In this document: piece by piece, positions 34,848-44,760 of the stretch
Numbering within the stretch: the first letter of the stretch is position 1
How the letters are laid out: every line of letters begins with the position of its first letter
From: Myxococcus eversor
GTDB taxonomy: Bacteria > Myxococcota > Myxococcia > Myxococcales > Myxococcaceae
Assembly: GCF_010894455.1 (NCBI RefSeq)
Contig: NZ_JAAIXY010000007.1
Span: 186,001 to 250,000, forward strand
DNA length: 64,000 nucleotides
Direction: 5' to 3'
Notes under the pieces: model-generated
Told to the model about the DNA's origin: nothing
The model's database searches: none
The model's input: only the letters and a program-made list of their open reading frames with translations
Translations under genes and position numbers: made by a program

Positions 34848-35726
34848 ATGTCGTTCCGCCTTCTCCTCGCCGCCGTCGTCCTGACGGTGTTGGTCCCCGT
34901 CCACGCGGGCGCGCAGACCCAGCTCGTCGTGTTTGGCGACAGCCTCAGTGACTACGGCAACAATGGCATCGCCACCAGCAGCCCGACCTCCAATCCCAGG
35001 AGTCAGATTACGGGTGTCTGGGTAAAGCAACTGGCGAACCAGCTCGCCCTTCCGCTCGTGGCCTCCGATGACGGCGGGACGAACTACGCCCGGGGTGGCG
35101 CCGTCACCAGCGGCATGACGACGCAGGTCCGGAGCTATCTCACCGCGCATCCCACCGCGTCGGCCACCGCCCTCTATGTTCTCTGGGGCGGCGGCAATGA
35201 CATCAACTACCGGGCCCAGGCAAACCCCTTCGACGCCACGGGCCTCAAGAACACGGCCGCCACGGCCGTCTCCAACATCGAGTCCCAGATTCGCCTGCTC
35301 GCGCGGGCCGGCGCGAAGTACGTGCTCTGGGTCAACATGCCGCCGCTGCACAAGACGCCCGCCGCGCTGTCCATTCCGGGCGGACTGGGCACCGCCGTGC
35401 TCCAGCCGCCCTCGCAGCACTTCAACACGCTGTGGGCCCAGTCCCTCGCCCGGCTCCGGACGGAGTTCCCGGGCCTCACGCTCGGCGGCATGGATGTGTA
35501 TGCCCTCTTCCTGGACATCACCTCGCGCCCGTCCGCGTATGGGCTGACCAACGTGACGTCCACGGCCAAGGGCAAGGCGGTCAACCCGGACACGTATCTG
35601 TTCTGGGATGAAATCCACCCCACCAGCTACGCCCACGGAATCCTGGCTGACCGCGCCTATGACCTCGTCGAGGACGCGACATCCATCCTGGAGGAAGACG
35701 CCCCGTGGGCCGAGCCCGCGTACTGA
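34848..35726 (+). CDS. Secreted SGNH/GDSL hydrolase (thermolabile hemolysin-like lipase type)
   Basis: A 292-residue exported esterase/lipase. The signal peptide is about 22 residues (LLLAAVVLTVLVP, cut near HAGA-QTQ). Block I FGDSLSDYGNN holds the nucleophile serine. Block II contains NYARGGA, block III is LYVLWGGGNDIN, and block V FWDEIHPTSYAH gives the Asp and His. All four catalytic blocks are present, without the C-terminal autotransporter of EstA-type proteins. ATG 34848 is preferred over the in-frame TTG at 34845. The enzyme probably hydrolyses acyl esters outside the cell. It is monocistronic as far as can be seen. Confidence 0.92.
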   Translation: MSFRLLLAAVVLTVLVPVHAGAQTQLVVFGDSLSDYGNNGIATSSPTSNPRSQITGVWVKQLANQLALPLVASDDGGTNYARGGAVTSGMTTQVRSYLTAHPTASATALYVLWGGGNDINYRAQANPFDATGLKNTAATAVSNIESQIRLLARAGAKYVLWVNMPPLHKTPAALSIPGGLGTAVLQPPSQHFNTLWAQSLARLRTEFPGLTLGGMDVYALFLDITSRPSAYGLTNVTSTAKGKAVNPDTYLFWDEIHPTSYAHGILADRAYDLVEDATSILEEDAPWAEPAY

Positions 35727-35749
35727 TGACCAGATTTCCGCGCTCCGCG

Positions 35750-35904
35750 ATGACCGCCAACACGCTCGGTGGGACATCGAAGCCCATGACCGGCACGACG
35801 AGCTGCCCGTCGGCGCCCACCCATCGGTGGCCGATGACCTTGAAGCCGCGAACGCCCGCGATATGTGTAAGGATTCTTGCGCGTCGGACCTTCGGCAGCA
35901 GCAC
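35750..35904 (-). pseudogene. Possible remnant of a small protein gene
   Basis: On the minus strand this stretch reads with strong coding character (GFKVIGHRWVGADGQL, VPVMGFDVPPSVLAVIAERG) and G/C-ending codons. It has no convincing start: a stop lies just upstream, and an in-frame GTG/CTG would give an unusually short leader. The frame runs on into the antisense of the GDSL gene. It lies 3' of the SUKH-like gene on the same strand. It could be the tail of a disrupted gene or a genuine 50-60-residue protein. Confidence 0.28.
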
Positions 35905-35963
35905 ACGGAAATCTCACGAGATTTCACGTCCCGACTTCCGGCGAAGAGCGAGTAATCGGTCGC

Positions 35964-36596
35964 CTACTCCGAACCGAAGACCTGCGCGAGATAGTGCTTC
36001 GAGAACGCCGTCCAGTCAGGACTGTCGAAGAATGCTGCCTCGACCCAGTGGTGTATGAAACGCATGGCAAAGCCGCGCTGCAAATAGTCCTCGACGCCCA
36101 CGGGCAGCGGCCGGATCTCTCCGACTCCGTCGAGTGGCACGAAATGCAGCCGGTCGAGGACCCGGCCCGATTCCATTTCGAGGCAGACCGCGAACTCGCC
36201 CTCGCAGTAATCGAAGGGCGCGAGGCGGTCGAGCAACTCACGCGCCTCCGGAAAGGAGCCGTACGGGTCGAGTAGTTCCGCTCCACGTCGGCCGTCGATG
36301 CCGTCGACGCATGTGGAAACAGGGAGGACGTTCGCCTCTCCCCCAACGATGTCGATCTCGCGGTCGAGGTACTCGATTGCGGCGCCTTGTTGCAAACGCC
36401 ATCGGATCTGCATGGAATCAGCCCGCCCGTAGAAGCGCTCGATTGCCGCGGGCAGTGTCAGAGTCTGTCGTACGCGGGCGAGGTCGGCGCCATTGTGGCC
36501 ATACGACAGCACGCACCGACCAGCTTTCGCCACCGAGGAAGCCGCGAGGGGCGCGATGCAAGCATGGTATCGGTCCGAGACCGGATTATCGCTCAT
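35964..36596 (-). CDS. SMI1/KNR4 (SUKH)-like protein, probable immunity-type
   Basis: A 210-residue soluble protein. LPAAIERFYGRA resembles the start motif of SUKH domains (LP.....FY...NG). The later segments GEFAVCLEMESGRV, LHFVPLDGVGEIRPLP and VEDYLQRGFAMRFI fit the C-terminal strand and helix order. SUKH proteins are commonly immunity proteins against nuclease toxins, or toxin-cluster orphans. Codon use is more relaxed than in the neighbours (more A/T-ending codons), suggesting recent arrival. ATG 36596 is chosen by similarity of fold; the frame is open to 36662. No toxin gene is adjacent. Confidence 0.5.
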   Translation of the reverse strand: MSDNPVSDRYHACIAPLAASSVAKAGRCVLSYGHNGADLARVRQTLTLPAAIERFYGRADSMQIRWRLQQGAAIEYLDREIDIVGGEANVLPVSTCVDGIDGRRGAELLDPYGSFPEARELLDRLAPFDYCEGEFAVCLEMESGRVLDRLHFVPLDGVGEIRPLPVGVEDYLQRGFAMRFIHHWVEAAFFDSPDWTAFSKHYLAQVFGSE

Positions 36597-36714
36597 CGCT
36601 GGATGATACGCGAGGAGACGCGTTTGTCGCGCGGCGCCACCCAACGGCGCCATTCCGTTCACCGCGACGAGCCTGTGTCAGGGCGTCGTTTCGACATCGG
36701 CGCTCTAGCGAGGC

Positions 36715-38211
36715 TCAGTCGCAGCCCGTGGCGTCGCGAGAGGGCACCCAGTTGCAATCGAAGGTGTGCACCTCTCCCGTGGCACGACCGCGCCCAGGCG
36801 CCGAGTTGAGCATCGTGTTCCAGAACCGCGAGAGCACCGAGTTGAGCGAGTGGGTGGGACCTGTCGGCGGGTCATTGCTGTAGAGCTGCGCCCCGTGCAC
36901 GTTCGGTTCGACGGAGCCATTGGCACGGAGCACGACAGGGTCACTCGGCGCGTAGAGCCACTTCATGCGCGACGAGGCGTTCCTGCCGGTGACTCCCATG
37001 GCCCGGTTCATGGTCTGCACCCACTCGGTACGCGCCGCGCGCTCCGCCGGGGTATTCGTCGTGGAGAGATACGGCAGCCCGGCGTTCGACATGTAGAGCT
37101 GGTCCTGGCGGTTCTGCCAGACGAGCGTGGGCAGGTCGAAGCCCCCTTCCGATACGGGCGCGGTGATGATGTCGTAGAGCACCGGACCGCTGATGCACTC
37201 GTGCGGAGGATGCACGGGGTCCCCCGGCGTCCGCGCGGCCACACAGGACGGTGTGAGCGAAGACTTCCAGATGCTCGTCAGCTCCTCGAACGCCTCCAGC
37301 CCCGAGCCAATCCCAAGCACGGGATAGTCCGGGTGATTCCAGTCGAGCGGCAGGTACCCGGCACCCGGGAAGACAAGCAGCCGCCCCGCCTTCGCGGCCT
37401 TGGGCAGGTGCCTCACCACGCGATGCGTGTTGTTGAACGCACCAAAGCCTCCCGCCGAGCCTCCCCGCCACAGCACTCGCAGGGCCTTGTTGTCATCCAG
37501 GCCATATCGCTCGACGAGCACGGCGAGCATCGCCTCCACGTTGTGCGCCCCCGTGAAGCGCCAATCCCGCCGCGTCCCCTTGTAGGTGATGTCGGGCGCA
37601 TCCAGGGCCGTGCCCGTCCACAAGTCACTGGAGCAGTAGTGGCCGAGCACATCGATGGCGCCACTGAAGTCATCAGGGCTCGCGGGAGCGCTCTCCCGCA
37701 GCGCCCTGTCCGCGGGCAGGTTCACCGACGACACCAGGTCGATGCCCCGATTGCCGCAGCCCCCCAGCGGACTCTCGCTGTCGAACGCGCAGAAGCCCCC
37801 GCCTTCGAGGCGCAGCACCCACTGCGTCGGCAGGGCTCCACCTGGGGGCACCGGAGGGAAGGTGACCTCCAGGACGAACTCGTCGCCCAGGTTGCACCGG
37901 GCATCCGTCCAGCGGGCATCTCGAAGCGCCGGGCGCACCGTCTCCGTCAGCCGTCGTGCGGGATTGCCAGCACGAGTGCACGCGGTGACGTTGTAGCCAT
38001 TGCCCGAGGGCCGACAGGTGGCCGTCCCTCCAGCCCAGGCGGACGCCAGCGAGGAGCAGGATACCGAGGCTCCAGGCACACACGCCGTCGCCACGGCTTC
38101 GAGCGACGGGTCCGTGACGCCCGCCTCGGAGAGGGGCACGTGGCGAGGTTCCGCCTCACCACAGGCGGAACAGGTCAGGACAACGGGGAGCAGCAAGAGA
38201 AGAGAGCGCAT
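36715..38211 (-). CDS. Pectin acetylesterase/Notum-family secreted hydrolase, probable lipoprotein
   Basis: A 498-residue exported protein of the pectin-acetylesterase (Notum-like) alpha/beta hydrolase family. Motifs in order: WVLRLEGGGFCAF oxyanion-hole strand, YCSSDLWTG, the nucleophile LWRGGSAGGFGAFN, the acid in VWQNRQDQLY and a late VHGAQLYSN. The signal sequence ends VLTCSAC, so a lipid anchor at Cys 14 or Cys 17 is probable. Family members remove acetyl or palmitoleoyl esters from polysaccharides or proteins. It lies on the same strand and 104 bases downstream of the RND permease gene. Confidence 0.85.
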   Translation of the reverse strand: MRSLLLLLPVVLTCSACGEAEPRHVPLSEAGVTDPSLEAVATACVPGASVSCSSLASAWAGGTATCRPSGNGYNVTACTRAGNPARRLTETVRPALRDARWTDARCNLGDEFVLEVTFPPVPPGGALPTQWVLRLEGGGFCAFDSESPLGGCGNRGIDLVSSVNLPADRALRESAPASPDDFSGAIDVLGHYCSSDLWTGTALDAPDITYKGTRRDWRFTGAHNVEAMLAVLVERYGLDDNKALRVLWRGGSAGGFGAFNNTHRVVRHLPKAAKAGRLLVFPGAGYLPLDWNHPDYPVLGIGSGLEAFEELTSIWKSSLTPSCVAARTPGDPVHPPHECISGPVLYDIITAPVSEGGFDLPTLVWQNRQDQLYMSNAGLPYLSTTNTPAERAARTEWVQTMNRAMGVTGRNASSRMKWLYAPSDPVVLRANGSVEPNVHGAQLYSNDPPTGPTHSLNSVLSRFWNTMLNSAPGRGRATGEVHTFDCNWVPSRDATGCD

Positions 38212-38315
38212 TCCCTCTCAACCCGCGACACCCGAGAAAGTCGCGGAGGTCCCGACTCTACTTCCGAGGCTGGAGCCCGCCACCAGGGACGGACTCCAGC
38301 CAGGAAGCATGGAAC

Positions 38316-41300
38316 TCAGCCAGCGGGCGGCGTATCCGACACGCGCTGGCGTCGGCTGAACACCCGTTGGACGACGACGAAGAACAGCGGCACGAAGAAG
38401 ATGCCCAGCAGCGTGCCGACAATCATGCCCCCGAGCACGCCGGTGCCAATGGCCCGCTGCGCGCCCGAGCCCGCGCCGGACGCAATCGCCAACGGCGTCA
38501 CGCCGAAGCCGAACGCCAGCGACGTCATCAGGATGGGCCGCAGACGCGAGCGCACCGCCGTCAGCGTCGCCTCAATCAACTCCATCCCCTTGTCCAGGTT
38601 CTCCTTCGCGAACTCGACGATGAGGATGGCGTTCTTGCTGGAGAGTCCCACCGTCGTCAGCATGGCGACCTGGAAGTACACGTCGCGGTCCATTCCCCGC
38701 AGCGCGCTTCCCAGCACCGTCCCCAGGATTCCCAGCGGCGCCACGAGCAGCACGGCCGTGGGAATCGTCCAGCTCTCATACATCGCCGCCAGGCACAGGA
38801 AGACCAGCAGCAGCGAGAGCGTGTAGAGCAACGGCGTCTGAGCACCCGCCGCGCGCTCCTGGTACGACTGCCCCGCCCACTCCAGGCCGAAGCCGGGAGG
38901 CAACTGGGAGACGAGCCGTTCGACCTCGGCCATCGCCACGCCGGAGCTCACGCCCGGAGCGGCCTCGCCGTTGATCTCCATCGCCGACACGCCGTTGAAG
39001 CGCTCCAGTCGCGGAGAGCCGGAGCCCCAGCGCGAGCTGGCGAAGGAGGTGAAGGGAACCATCTCGCCCTTCATGTTGCGCACCGACCAGCGGTTGAAGT
39101 CCTCGGGCACCATGCGGAACGGCGCGTCGGACTGGACGAACACCCGCTTGACGCGACCCCGGTCGATGAAGTCGTCGATGTACTGACCACCCCAGGCCAC
39201 CGAGAGCGTGTTGTTGATTTCAGCCGTCGCCAGCCCCAGCGCGGAGGCCTTCGCGACATCCACGTCGATGCGGAACTGCGGCGTGTCGTCCTGCCCGTTG
39301 GGCCGCACGTTCGCAAGCAACCCGTTCTGCGCCGCCGCGCCCAGGAACTGATTGCGCGCGGCCGTCAGCGCCTCGTGGCCCTGACCGGCGTTGTCCTTGA
39401 GGTAGAAGACGAAGCCCGCCGAGTTGCCCAGCTCCGACACCGCGGGCGGCGGGAAGGCGAACGCGAGCGCATCCTGGATCTGCGACAGCGCCCCCATGCC
39501 CTTGCCCGCCACGGCGTTGACGCCGAGCTCGGGCGACTTCCGCTCGGACCAGTCCTTGAGGTTGATGAACGCGATGCCGGAGTTCTGGCCACTGCCGCCA
39601 AAGCTGAAGCCCTGCACGCTGAACAGCGCGGCGACCGCGTCCTTCTGGTCCTCCAGGAAGTGCCGCTCCACCTGCTCAATCACCTTCATGGTGCGCTCCT
39701 GCGTCGCGCCCACGGGCGTCTGCACCAGCGCGAACAGGAAGCCCTGGTCCTCGGAGGGAAGGAAGGAGCTGGGCAGCCGCAGGAACAGCGCCACCATCAC
39801 CGCCACCATCACCACGAAGATGAGCATGAAGCGCCTGGTCCGGGAGAGGATTCCACGCACCACCCGCTGGTACCCCGCATTGCCCTTGTCGAAGCCGCGA
39901 TTGAACGCGCCGAAGAACCCCGTCTCCTTCACGTGGTGTCCCTTGGCAATCGGCTTGAGCAGCGTCGCGCAGAGCGCCGGGGTGAGGACGATGGCCACCA
40001 GCACGGAGAGCACCATGGACGTCACGATGGTCACCGAGAACTGCCGGTAGATGACGCCCGTGGCCCCTCCGAGGAACGCCATGGGAATGAAGACCGCGGA
40101 GAGCACGACGCCAATGCCCACCAGCGCGCTGGTGATCTGGTCCATCGACTTGCGGGTGGCCTCCACGGGAGACAACCCCTCCTCGCTCATCAGTCGCTCG
40201 ACGTTCTCGACGACGACGATGGCGTCATCGACGAGCAGGCCAATCGCAAGCACCATCGCGAACATCGTCAACATGTTCGCCGAATAGCCCAGCGCCGTGA
40301 GCACGCCGATGGTCCCCAACAGGACGACGGGCACGGCAATCGTCGGAATCAGCGTCGCGCGGAAGTTCTGGAGGAACAGGTACATCACCAGGAACACCAG
40401 GAGGATGGCCTCGAGCAGCGTCGAGATGACCCCCATGATGGCCACGCGCACGAACGGGGTGGTGTCGAACGGAATCACCGCCTTCATGCCCTTGGGCAGC
40501 GTCGGCTCCAGGTCCTTCAGGGCCGCGGCGACACCCTGCGCCGTGTCCAGCGCGTTGGCGCCGGCGGCCAGCGACACGGCGATGCCGGTGGCGGGCTTGC
40601 CGTTGTAGCGACTGATGATGCTGTAGTTCTCCGACCCCAGCTCCACCCGGGCCACGTCTCCGAGCCGGAGCACGGAGCCGTCGGCGTTGCCTCGCACGAT
40701 GATGTCGCGGAACTGCTCTGGCGTCTGGAGCCGGTCCTGCGCCGTCACCGTGGCGTTCAACTGCTGGCCCGGCACCGACGGCGTCCCACCGAGCTGCCCC
40801 ACCACGACCTGCTGGTTCTGGGCCCGGATGGCGCCGATGACGTCGTTCGGAGTCAGCGCGTAGGTGTCCAGCTTGTTCGGGTCCAGCCAGATGCGCATCG
40901 CGTACATCGTGCCGAACACCTGGGTGTTGCCCACGCCGGGGACGCGCGCGATGGGGTCCACCAGGTTCGTGGCGACGAAGTCCTGGATGTCGTCGCCGCC
41001 CATGCTGCCGTCCTCGGAGACGAAGGCAATCACCTGCAGGAAGCCCGAGGCGGCCTTGCTCACCGCGATGCCCTGCTGCTGCACCGTCTGCGGCAACAGC
41101 GGAATCGCGAGCTGCAGCTTGTTCTGCACCTGCACCTGCGCGATGTCCGGGTCGGTGCCGTTCTTGAACGTCAGGGTGACGGTCGCCGTGCCGTTCGACT
41201 CGCTGGTCGCCGACATGTAGAGCAACCCATCGAGTCCCTTCAGGCTCTGCTCGATGACCTGCGTGACGGAGTCCTCAATGGCCTTCGCGGAGGCACCGGG

Positions 41301-41447
41301 ATAGATGGCCGCCACCGTCACGGTGGGAGGCGCGATGACGGGGTACTGCGCGATGGGGAGCTGGGTGATGGAGAGCGCGCCCGCCATCATGATGATGATC
41401 GCCAGGACCCAGGCGAAGATCGGACGGTCAATGAAGAATCGTGCCAT
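38316..41447 (-). CDS. RND multidrug efflux permease (HAE1/AcrB type)
   Basis: A 1043-residue inner-membrane proton/drug antiporter, full length for AcrB. It starts [17 protein letters not shown], contains [19 protein letters not shown] and [12 protein letters not shown], and has the proton-relay aspartates in [19 protein letters not shown]. The two periplasmic porter loops and twelve membrane segments are in the usual order. It works as a trimer with an adaptor and an outer-membrane channel; no TolC-like gene is present here. It starts 12 bases after the adaptor gene stop, so they are one operon, presumably controlled by the divergent TetR gene. Confidence 0.95.
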   Translation of the reverse strand: MARFFIDRPIFAWVLAIIIMMAGALSITQLPIAQYPVIAPPTVTVAAIYPGASAKAIEDSVTQVIEQSLKGLDGLLYMSATSESNGTATVTLTFKNGTDPDIAQVQVQNKLQLAIPLLPQTVQQQGIAVSKAASGFLQVIAFVSEDGSMGGDDIQDFVATNLVDPIARVPGVGNTQVFGTMYAMRIWLDPNKLDTYALTPNDVIGAIRAQNQQVVVGQLGGTPSVPGQQLNATVTAQDRLQTPEQFRDIIVRGNADGSVLRLGDVARVELGSENYSIISRYNGKPATGIAVSLAAGANALDTAQGVAAALKDLEPTLPKGMKAVIPFDTTPFVRVAIMGVISTLLEAILLVFLVMYLFLQNFRATLIPTIAVPVVLLGTIGVLTALGYSANMLTMFAMVLAIGLLVDDAIVVVENVERLMSEEGLSPVEATRKSMDQITSALVGIGVVLSAVFIPMAFLGGATGVIYRQFSVTIVTSMVLSVLVAIVLTPALCATLLKPIAKGHHVKETGFFGAFNRGFDKGNAGYQRVVRGILSRTRRFMLIFVVMVAVMVALFLRLPSSFLPSEDQGFLFALVQTPVGATQERTMKVIEQVERHFLEDQKDAVAALFSVQGFSFGGSGQNSGIAFINLKDWSERKSPELGVNAVAGKGMGALSQIQDALAFAFPPPAVSELGNSAGFVFYLKDNAGQGHEALTAARNQFLGAAAQNGLLANVRPNGQDDTPQFRIDVDVAKASALGLATAEINNTLSVAWGGQYIDDFIDRGRVKRVFVQSDAPFRMVPEDFNRWSVRNMKGEMVPFTSFASSRWGSGSPRLERFNGVSAMEINGEAAPGVSSGVAMAEVERLVSQLPPGFGLEWAGQSYQERAAGAQTPLLYTLSLLLVFLCLAAMYESWTIPTAVLLVAPLGILGTVLGSALRGMDRDVYFQVAMLTTVGLSSKNAILIVEFAKENLDKGMELIEATLTAVRSRLRPILMTSLAFGFGVTPLAIASGAGSGAQRAIGTGVLGGMIVGTLLGIFFVPLFFVVVQRVFSRRQRVSDTPPAG

Positions 41448-41459
41448 GTGAAGGTCCCG

Positions 41460-42653
41460 TCACTCCTGCGTCTTCGCGGGAACCAGGGGCTCTGATTCCC
41501 CTGGCTTCGCGACCGCCGGTGGAGCTTCCGTCGCCTGGACGGGCATCCCCGGCTGGATTTTCTGGAGGCCTTCGACAATCACCCGGTCACCCTCGACCAG
41601 ACCGCTGTCGACGAGCCACCGGTCGCCCACCGTCCTGCTGGCCTGGACGACGCGAGGCTCGACCTTGCCGTCCTTGCCCACCACCAGCGCGGAGGCGTTG
41701 CCCTTCGCGTCCCTGGCGATGCCCTGCTGGGGAACGAGGATGCCCTGCTGGCGCAGCCCGTTGCCGACGAGCGCGCGCACGTACATGCCGGGCAGCAATG
41801 ACTGGTCGGGGTTGGGCACCGTCACGCGCAGCGCGAAGCTGCCGGTGCCCGGGTCCACCGTCACGTCGGAGAAGGTCAGCGAACCGGGATGCTCGTAGCG
41901 GCTGCCGTCCTCCAGGAGGAGCGTCACCGGCGTGCTGTCGGTGTTCTTGAGCGTCCCGGCATTCAGCTCCTTGCGCAGCCGCAGCAGCTCGCTGCTGGAC
42001 TGGGTCAGGTCGACGTAGAGCGGGTCCAGTTGTTGAACCACGGCGAGCGCCGTCGGCTGGTTGGCGGTGACGAGCGCGCCCTGGGTGATGGACGACTTGC
42101 CGATGCGCCCGGAGATGGGTGAGGTGATGCGGGCGTAGCCCAGCGTCACGCTCGCCCGCTGCAACGCGGCCTGCGCGGCCTTGACGTCCGCCTCCGCCTG
42201 TCCCAGCGAGGCCACGGCCTTCTCGTTGTCCGACGGGGTGACGGCCTCGAGCCGCAGCAGTTCGGCCGAGCGCCTGGCCGTCAGGGCGGCCGAGGTCAAG
42301 GTCGCCTGGGCACGCTCCAGCGCGGCCTTCGCGCTGCCGTAGTCCGCGCGGTAGGTCGCGTCGTCAAGCTCGTAGAGCGGCTGCCCTTGCTTGACTACAC
42401 CACCCTCCGTGAAGAGCCGGCGCTGGACCAGGCCGTTGACCTGGGGGCGGACCTCCGCCACGAGAAAGGCACTGGTGCGGCCCGGCAGCTCCCGGGTGAG
42501 GAGCACGGATTCCGCCTTCAGCGTGACGACGGTGACTTGCGACGGCCCGTAGGCCTCTTGCGGAGGGGCGGCTTTCTGGCAGGCGGCCAGAAGCGCGGCG
42601 CCGGACGACAAACCAACGAGCGCCAGCCGAAGCGAGCGCGAGCGAGACCACAT
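41460..42653 (-). CDS. RND efflux periplasmic adaptor (AcrA/MexA type)
   Basis: A 397-residue membrane fusion protein. The signal region LVGLSSGAALLAACQKAA ends in a lipoprotein cysteine. The lipoyl-like half motifs (VRPQVNGLVQRRLFTEGG and GYARITSPISGRIG) flank a coiled-coil hairpin (about residues 95-165: LERAQATLTSAALTARRSAE), and beta-barrel and membrane-proximal domains follow. It links the permease to an outer-membrane channel. It is the first gene of the efflux operon. Confidence 0.94.
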   Translation of the reverse strand: MWSRSRSLRLALVGLSSGAALLAACQKAAPPQEAYGPSQVTVVTLKAESVLLTRELPGRTSAFLVAEVRPQVNGLVQRRLFTEGGVVKQGQPLYELDDATYRADYGSAKAALERAQATLTSAALTARRSAELLRLEAVTPSDNEKAVASLGQAEADVKAAQAALQRASVTLGYARITSPISGRIGKSSITQGALVTANQPTALAVVQQLDPLYVDLTQSSSELLRLRKELNAGTLKNTDSTPVTLLLEDGSRYEHPGSLTFSDVTVDPGTGSFALRVTVPNPDQSLLPGMYVRALVGNGLRQQGILVPQQGIARDAKGNASALVVGKDGKVEPRVVQASRTVGDRWLVDSGLVEGDRVIVEGLQKIQPGMPVQATEAPPAVAKPGESEPLVPAKTQE

Positions 42654-42786
42654 GACAACCTCGGGAGCGGGGATGAAAACAGGGCGCCAGACCTCGGCGC
42701 GGCCCTTCCTCTACCGAATGCACGAGTTCCCGCCACCAAAACCGCATGCACATCGGAGTGGAACCTCTTGGCGGAAAATCGCTGGA

Positions 42787-42800
42787 CACTTACGAAAGTG
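42787..42800. promoter_or_regulatory. Candidate TetR operator
   Basis: An inverted repeat CACTT-ACGA-AAGTG in the 236-base divergent region between the efflux operon and the TetR gene. It is 90 bases from the regulator start and 134 from the adaptor start. Its place and symmetry fit a regulator site, but many such short repeats occur by chance. Confidence 0.4.
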
Positions 42801-42839
42801 CCCCCGGTAGTCTGACAGGCGCGGGTTTTCCCGATTGGA

Positions 42840-42882
42840 CCTTGAGCGCTGCTCCTTGAAATGGTTCGGCTCCAGCTCAAGG
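42840..42882 (+). promoter_or_regulatory. Possible hairpin over the TetR ribosome binding site
   Basis: An 8-bp perfect inverted repeat (CCTTGAGC at 42840-42847, GCTCAAGG at 42875-42882). The right arm covers most of the AAGGAG Shine-Dalgarno that precedes the ATG at 42890. If the RNA folds, translation of the regulator would be limited. The loop is 27 bases, so stability is uncertain. Confidence 0.35.
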
Positions 42883-42889
42883 AGTCGTG

Positions 42890-43570
42890 ATGCCGCGCAG
42901 CGCGTCCCCCACTCGTCGGAAGCAACCTCGCCAGCAGCGGGCACAGGCCACGTGCGACGCCATCCTCACGGCCACCGCCCGCATCCTCATTCGTGATGGC
43001 TACGAGACCACGAGCACCAACCGGATTGCCCAGGAGGCCGGGGTCAGCATCGGCTCGCTCTACCAGTACTACCCGAACAAGGAGGGGTTGGTGTTCGCGG
43101 TGTTGGAGCACCACGGCGCCCAGTGGCTCGCGGGGTTCGAGGCGGCGCTGCACGACTCCGCCTCCGCGTCGCTGAACGTGGCGGTCCGCGCCATCATCCA
43201 GAAGATCCTCACGCTCAAGCGGCTCCATCCCCAGTTGGATCCGCTCCGGTATGCCCTGCTGCCCGTGCTGCGTCCGTTGGGATACGTGGACACGTTCGAG
43301 CAACAGCTCTTCCGGCTGGTGCGGGCGTTCCTCGCGGCGCGCCTGGAGGACATCCGGCCGCGCGAGCTGGACATGGCGGTCTTCATCATCGTCCACACGT
43401 TGGAGGCGCTCTGCCACGCCGCGGGGGTGGACCGCCCCGACTACCTCACGAACGAGCCGTTCCCGGAGGAGCTGTGCGCGCTCGTGCTCGGCTATCTGCG
43501 CCCCGAGCCCGTGGCCTTGCGCCCTCCGCCCCACCGGTCCGCCGCGCCTCGACGGAAATATGAGCAGTAG
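42890..43570 (+). CDS. TetR/AcrR family transcriptional regulator
   Basis: A 226-residue repressor-type regulator. The N-terminal HTH is typical (ILTATARILIRDGYETTSTNRIAQEAGVSIGSLYQYYPNKEGL). The rest is the helical ligand-binding and dimerisation domain, with a basic C-terminal tail. ATG at 42890 has AAGGAG five bases upstream; a GTG just before it is in frame. It is divergent from the RND operon and most likely represses it until a drug binds. It also lies 133 bases upstream of the desaturase-PKS operon on the same strand and could control that too. Confidence 0.92.
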   Translation: MPRSASPTRRKQPRQQRAQATCDAILTATARILIRDGYETTSTNRIAQEAGVSIGSLYQYYPNKEGLVFAVLEHHGAQWLAGFEAALHDSASASLNVAVRAIIQKILTLKRLHPQLDPLRYALLPVLRPLGYVDTFEQQLFRLVRAFLAARLEDIRPRELDMAVFIIVHTLEALCHAAGVDRPDYLTNEPFPEELCALVLGYLRPEPVALRPPPHRSAAPRRKYEQ

Positions 43571-43703
43571 CCCCGGGGAGCGCGCGACGAAGGCCCCTTT
43601 CCCCTCGGTGGCGAGAATGTGAGCCCCCATGCGAGTTGAGCCGGGGTGCAATCAAATACATCCTGATTGCACCTCCAGCGCCTGTCTCGACGGCTCTCCA
43701 TTC

Positions 43704-44747
43704 ATGAATCTCCATCCCGATGACCAGCGGCGAGCAGCCGCGCACCACGCGTCCGCGCTCGGAGCCTTTCCCTCCCTGACGCCGTCCCAGCTCGAAGCCA
43801 TCCGGCACCGGGCCCGGGACTTCCTGGAGCAGTTCCGCGCCCACCCCGTGTTGCATGACACCGTCAACGTCCTGCTGCTGCTGGGCCTGTTCGCGGCGGA
43901 TGTGCTGTCACTGACGCTGCTGCCCTCCGTGTTGCCCTGGACGCTGTCGACACCGGGCAACACCGTGCTCGCGGGGCTGGTGTCCGGCGCGGCGCATGGC
44001 TTCCTCGTGTGCGGCATCGTCACCTTCAGCGTGCACGAAGGCGCCGCGCACGACCTCATCATCATCGGCGAGGGACGGCTGGCGCGCACGCTGCGAGTCC
44101 TCGCGAACAATGCCTGCCGGCTCTTCCTCGCGGACCCGCTCCACTACAGGGAGGCCCATGCGAGCCATCACCGGAGCCTGGGGACAGAGGACGACGGCTC
44201 CTTCACCCACTTCGTCCGCTTCCGCCGGCTCCTGGGAAGCCTGCTCCCGCTGGCGCCCATGCTCAGTCACTCCGACTACTTCCCCTGGCGCCCCCAGGAG
44301 CACACGCGCAGCCGCAGGCTCTCCGTCGCCCTGACCAACGTGTACCTGGTGCTCTGCGCGGTGCTGGCGACGTGGCTCCATGGGTGGCTCTTCACGGGCG
44401 TGGCGCTGTTCCTCGTCGGCAGTTGGCTCAGCTTCGTGTTGGACAGGCTGCGCGAGAGCACCGAGCACCTCTTCATGCCCCTGGACCGGGTGAATGGAAC
44501 GAGGGAGCTGGGCCTGGGCTTCTGGGGACTGCTCCTCGGCGGCGGGCCGTGGGGACAACCCTGTCATCTGTCGCATCATCTGGCGCCCGCGCTGCCCTGG
44601 TACCAGCAGCTCCGGCTGCACTTCTTCCTGCGCCGTGTGTTGAGCCCGGAGCAGCGGAGCCACTTCTTCCCGCGGCCCGTCATCGGCATCCCCTCGTTGC
44701 TCTGGCGACTGGCCACCGCGACACCTCCCGCCCCGACGCGGGACTGA
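43704..44747 (+). CDS. Membrane fatty acid desaturase/hydroxylase
   Basis: A 347-residue membrane di-iron enzyme. Three histidine boxes are present: HEGAAHD (from about 111), HYREAHASHH (about 147-156) and HLSHH (about 288-292), arranged around hydrophobic hairpins. This is the acyl-lipid desaturase/hydroxylase/ketolase pattern. It would introduce a double bond or hydroxyl into an acyl chain, perhaps the product of the PKS encoded downstream (inference). ATG 43704 gives the expected N terminus; an ATG at 43629 is in frame, but the added 25 residues look non-conserved. The gap to the next gene is 13 bases. Confidence 0.82.
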   Translation: MNLHPDDQRRAAAHHASALGAFPSLTPSQLEAIRHRARDFLEQFRAHPVLHDTVNVLLLLGLFAADVLSLTLLPSVLPWTLSTPGNTVLAGLVSGAAHGFLVCGIVTFSVHEGAAHDLIIIGEGRLARTLRVLANNACRLFLADPLHYREAHASHHRSLGTEDDGSFTHFVRFRRLLGSLLPLAPMLSHSDYFPWRPQEHTRSRRLSVALTNVYLVLCAVLATWLHGWLFTGVALFLVGSWLSFVLDRLRESTEHLFMPLDRVNGTRELGLGFWGLLLGGGPWGQPCHLSHHLAPALPWYQQLRLHFFLRRVLSPEQRSHFFPRPVIGIPSLLWRLATATPPAPTRD

Positions 44748-44760
44748 AAGGCCTGACGCC

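Noticed and set aside
38367-41495. A 1042-codon plus-strand frame opposite the RND permease
   Set aside because: The product is low-complexity Arg/His/Gln sequence, the mirror of AcrB codons; the permease on the other strand is full length with all motifs.
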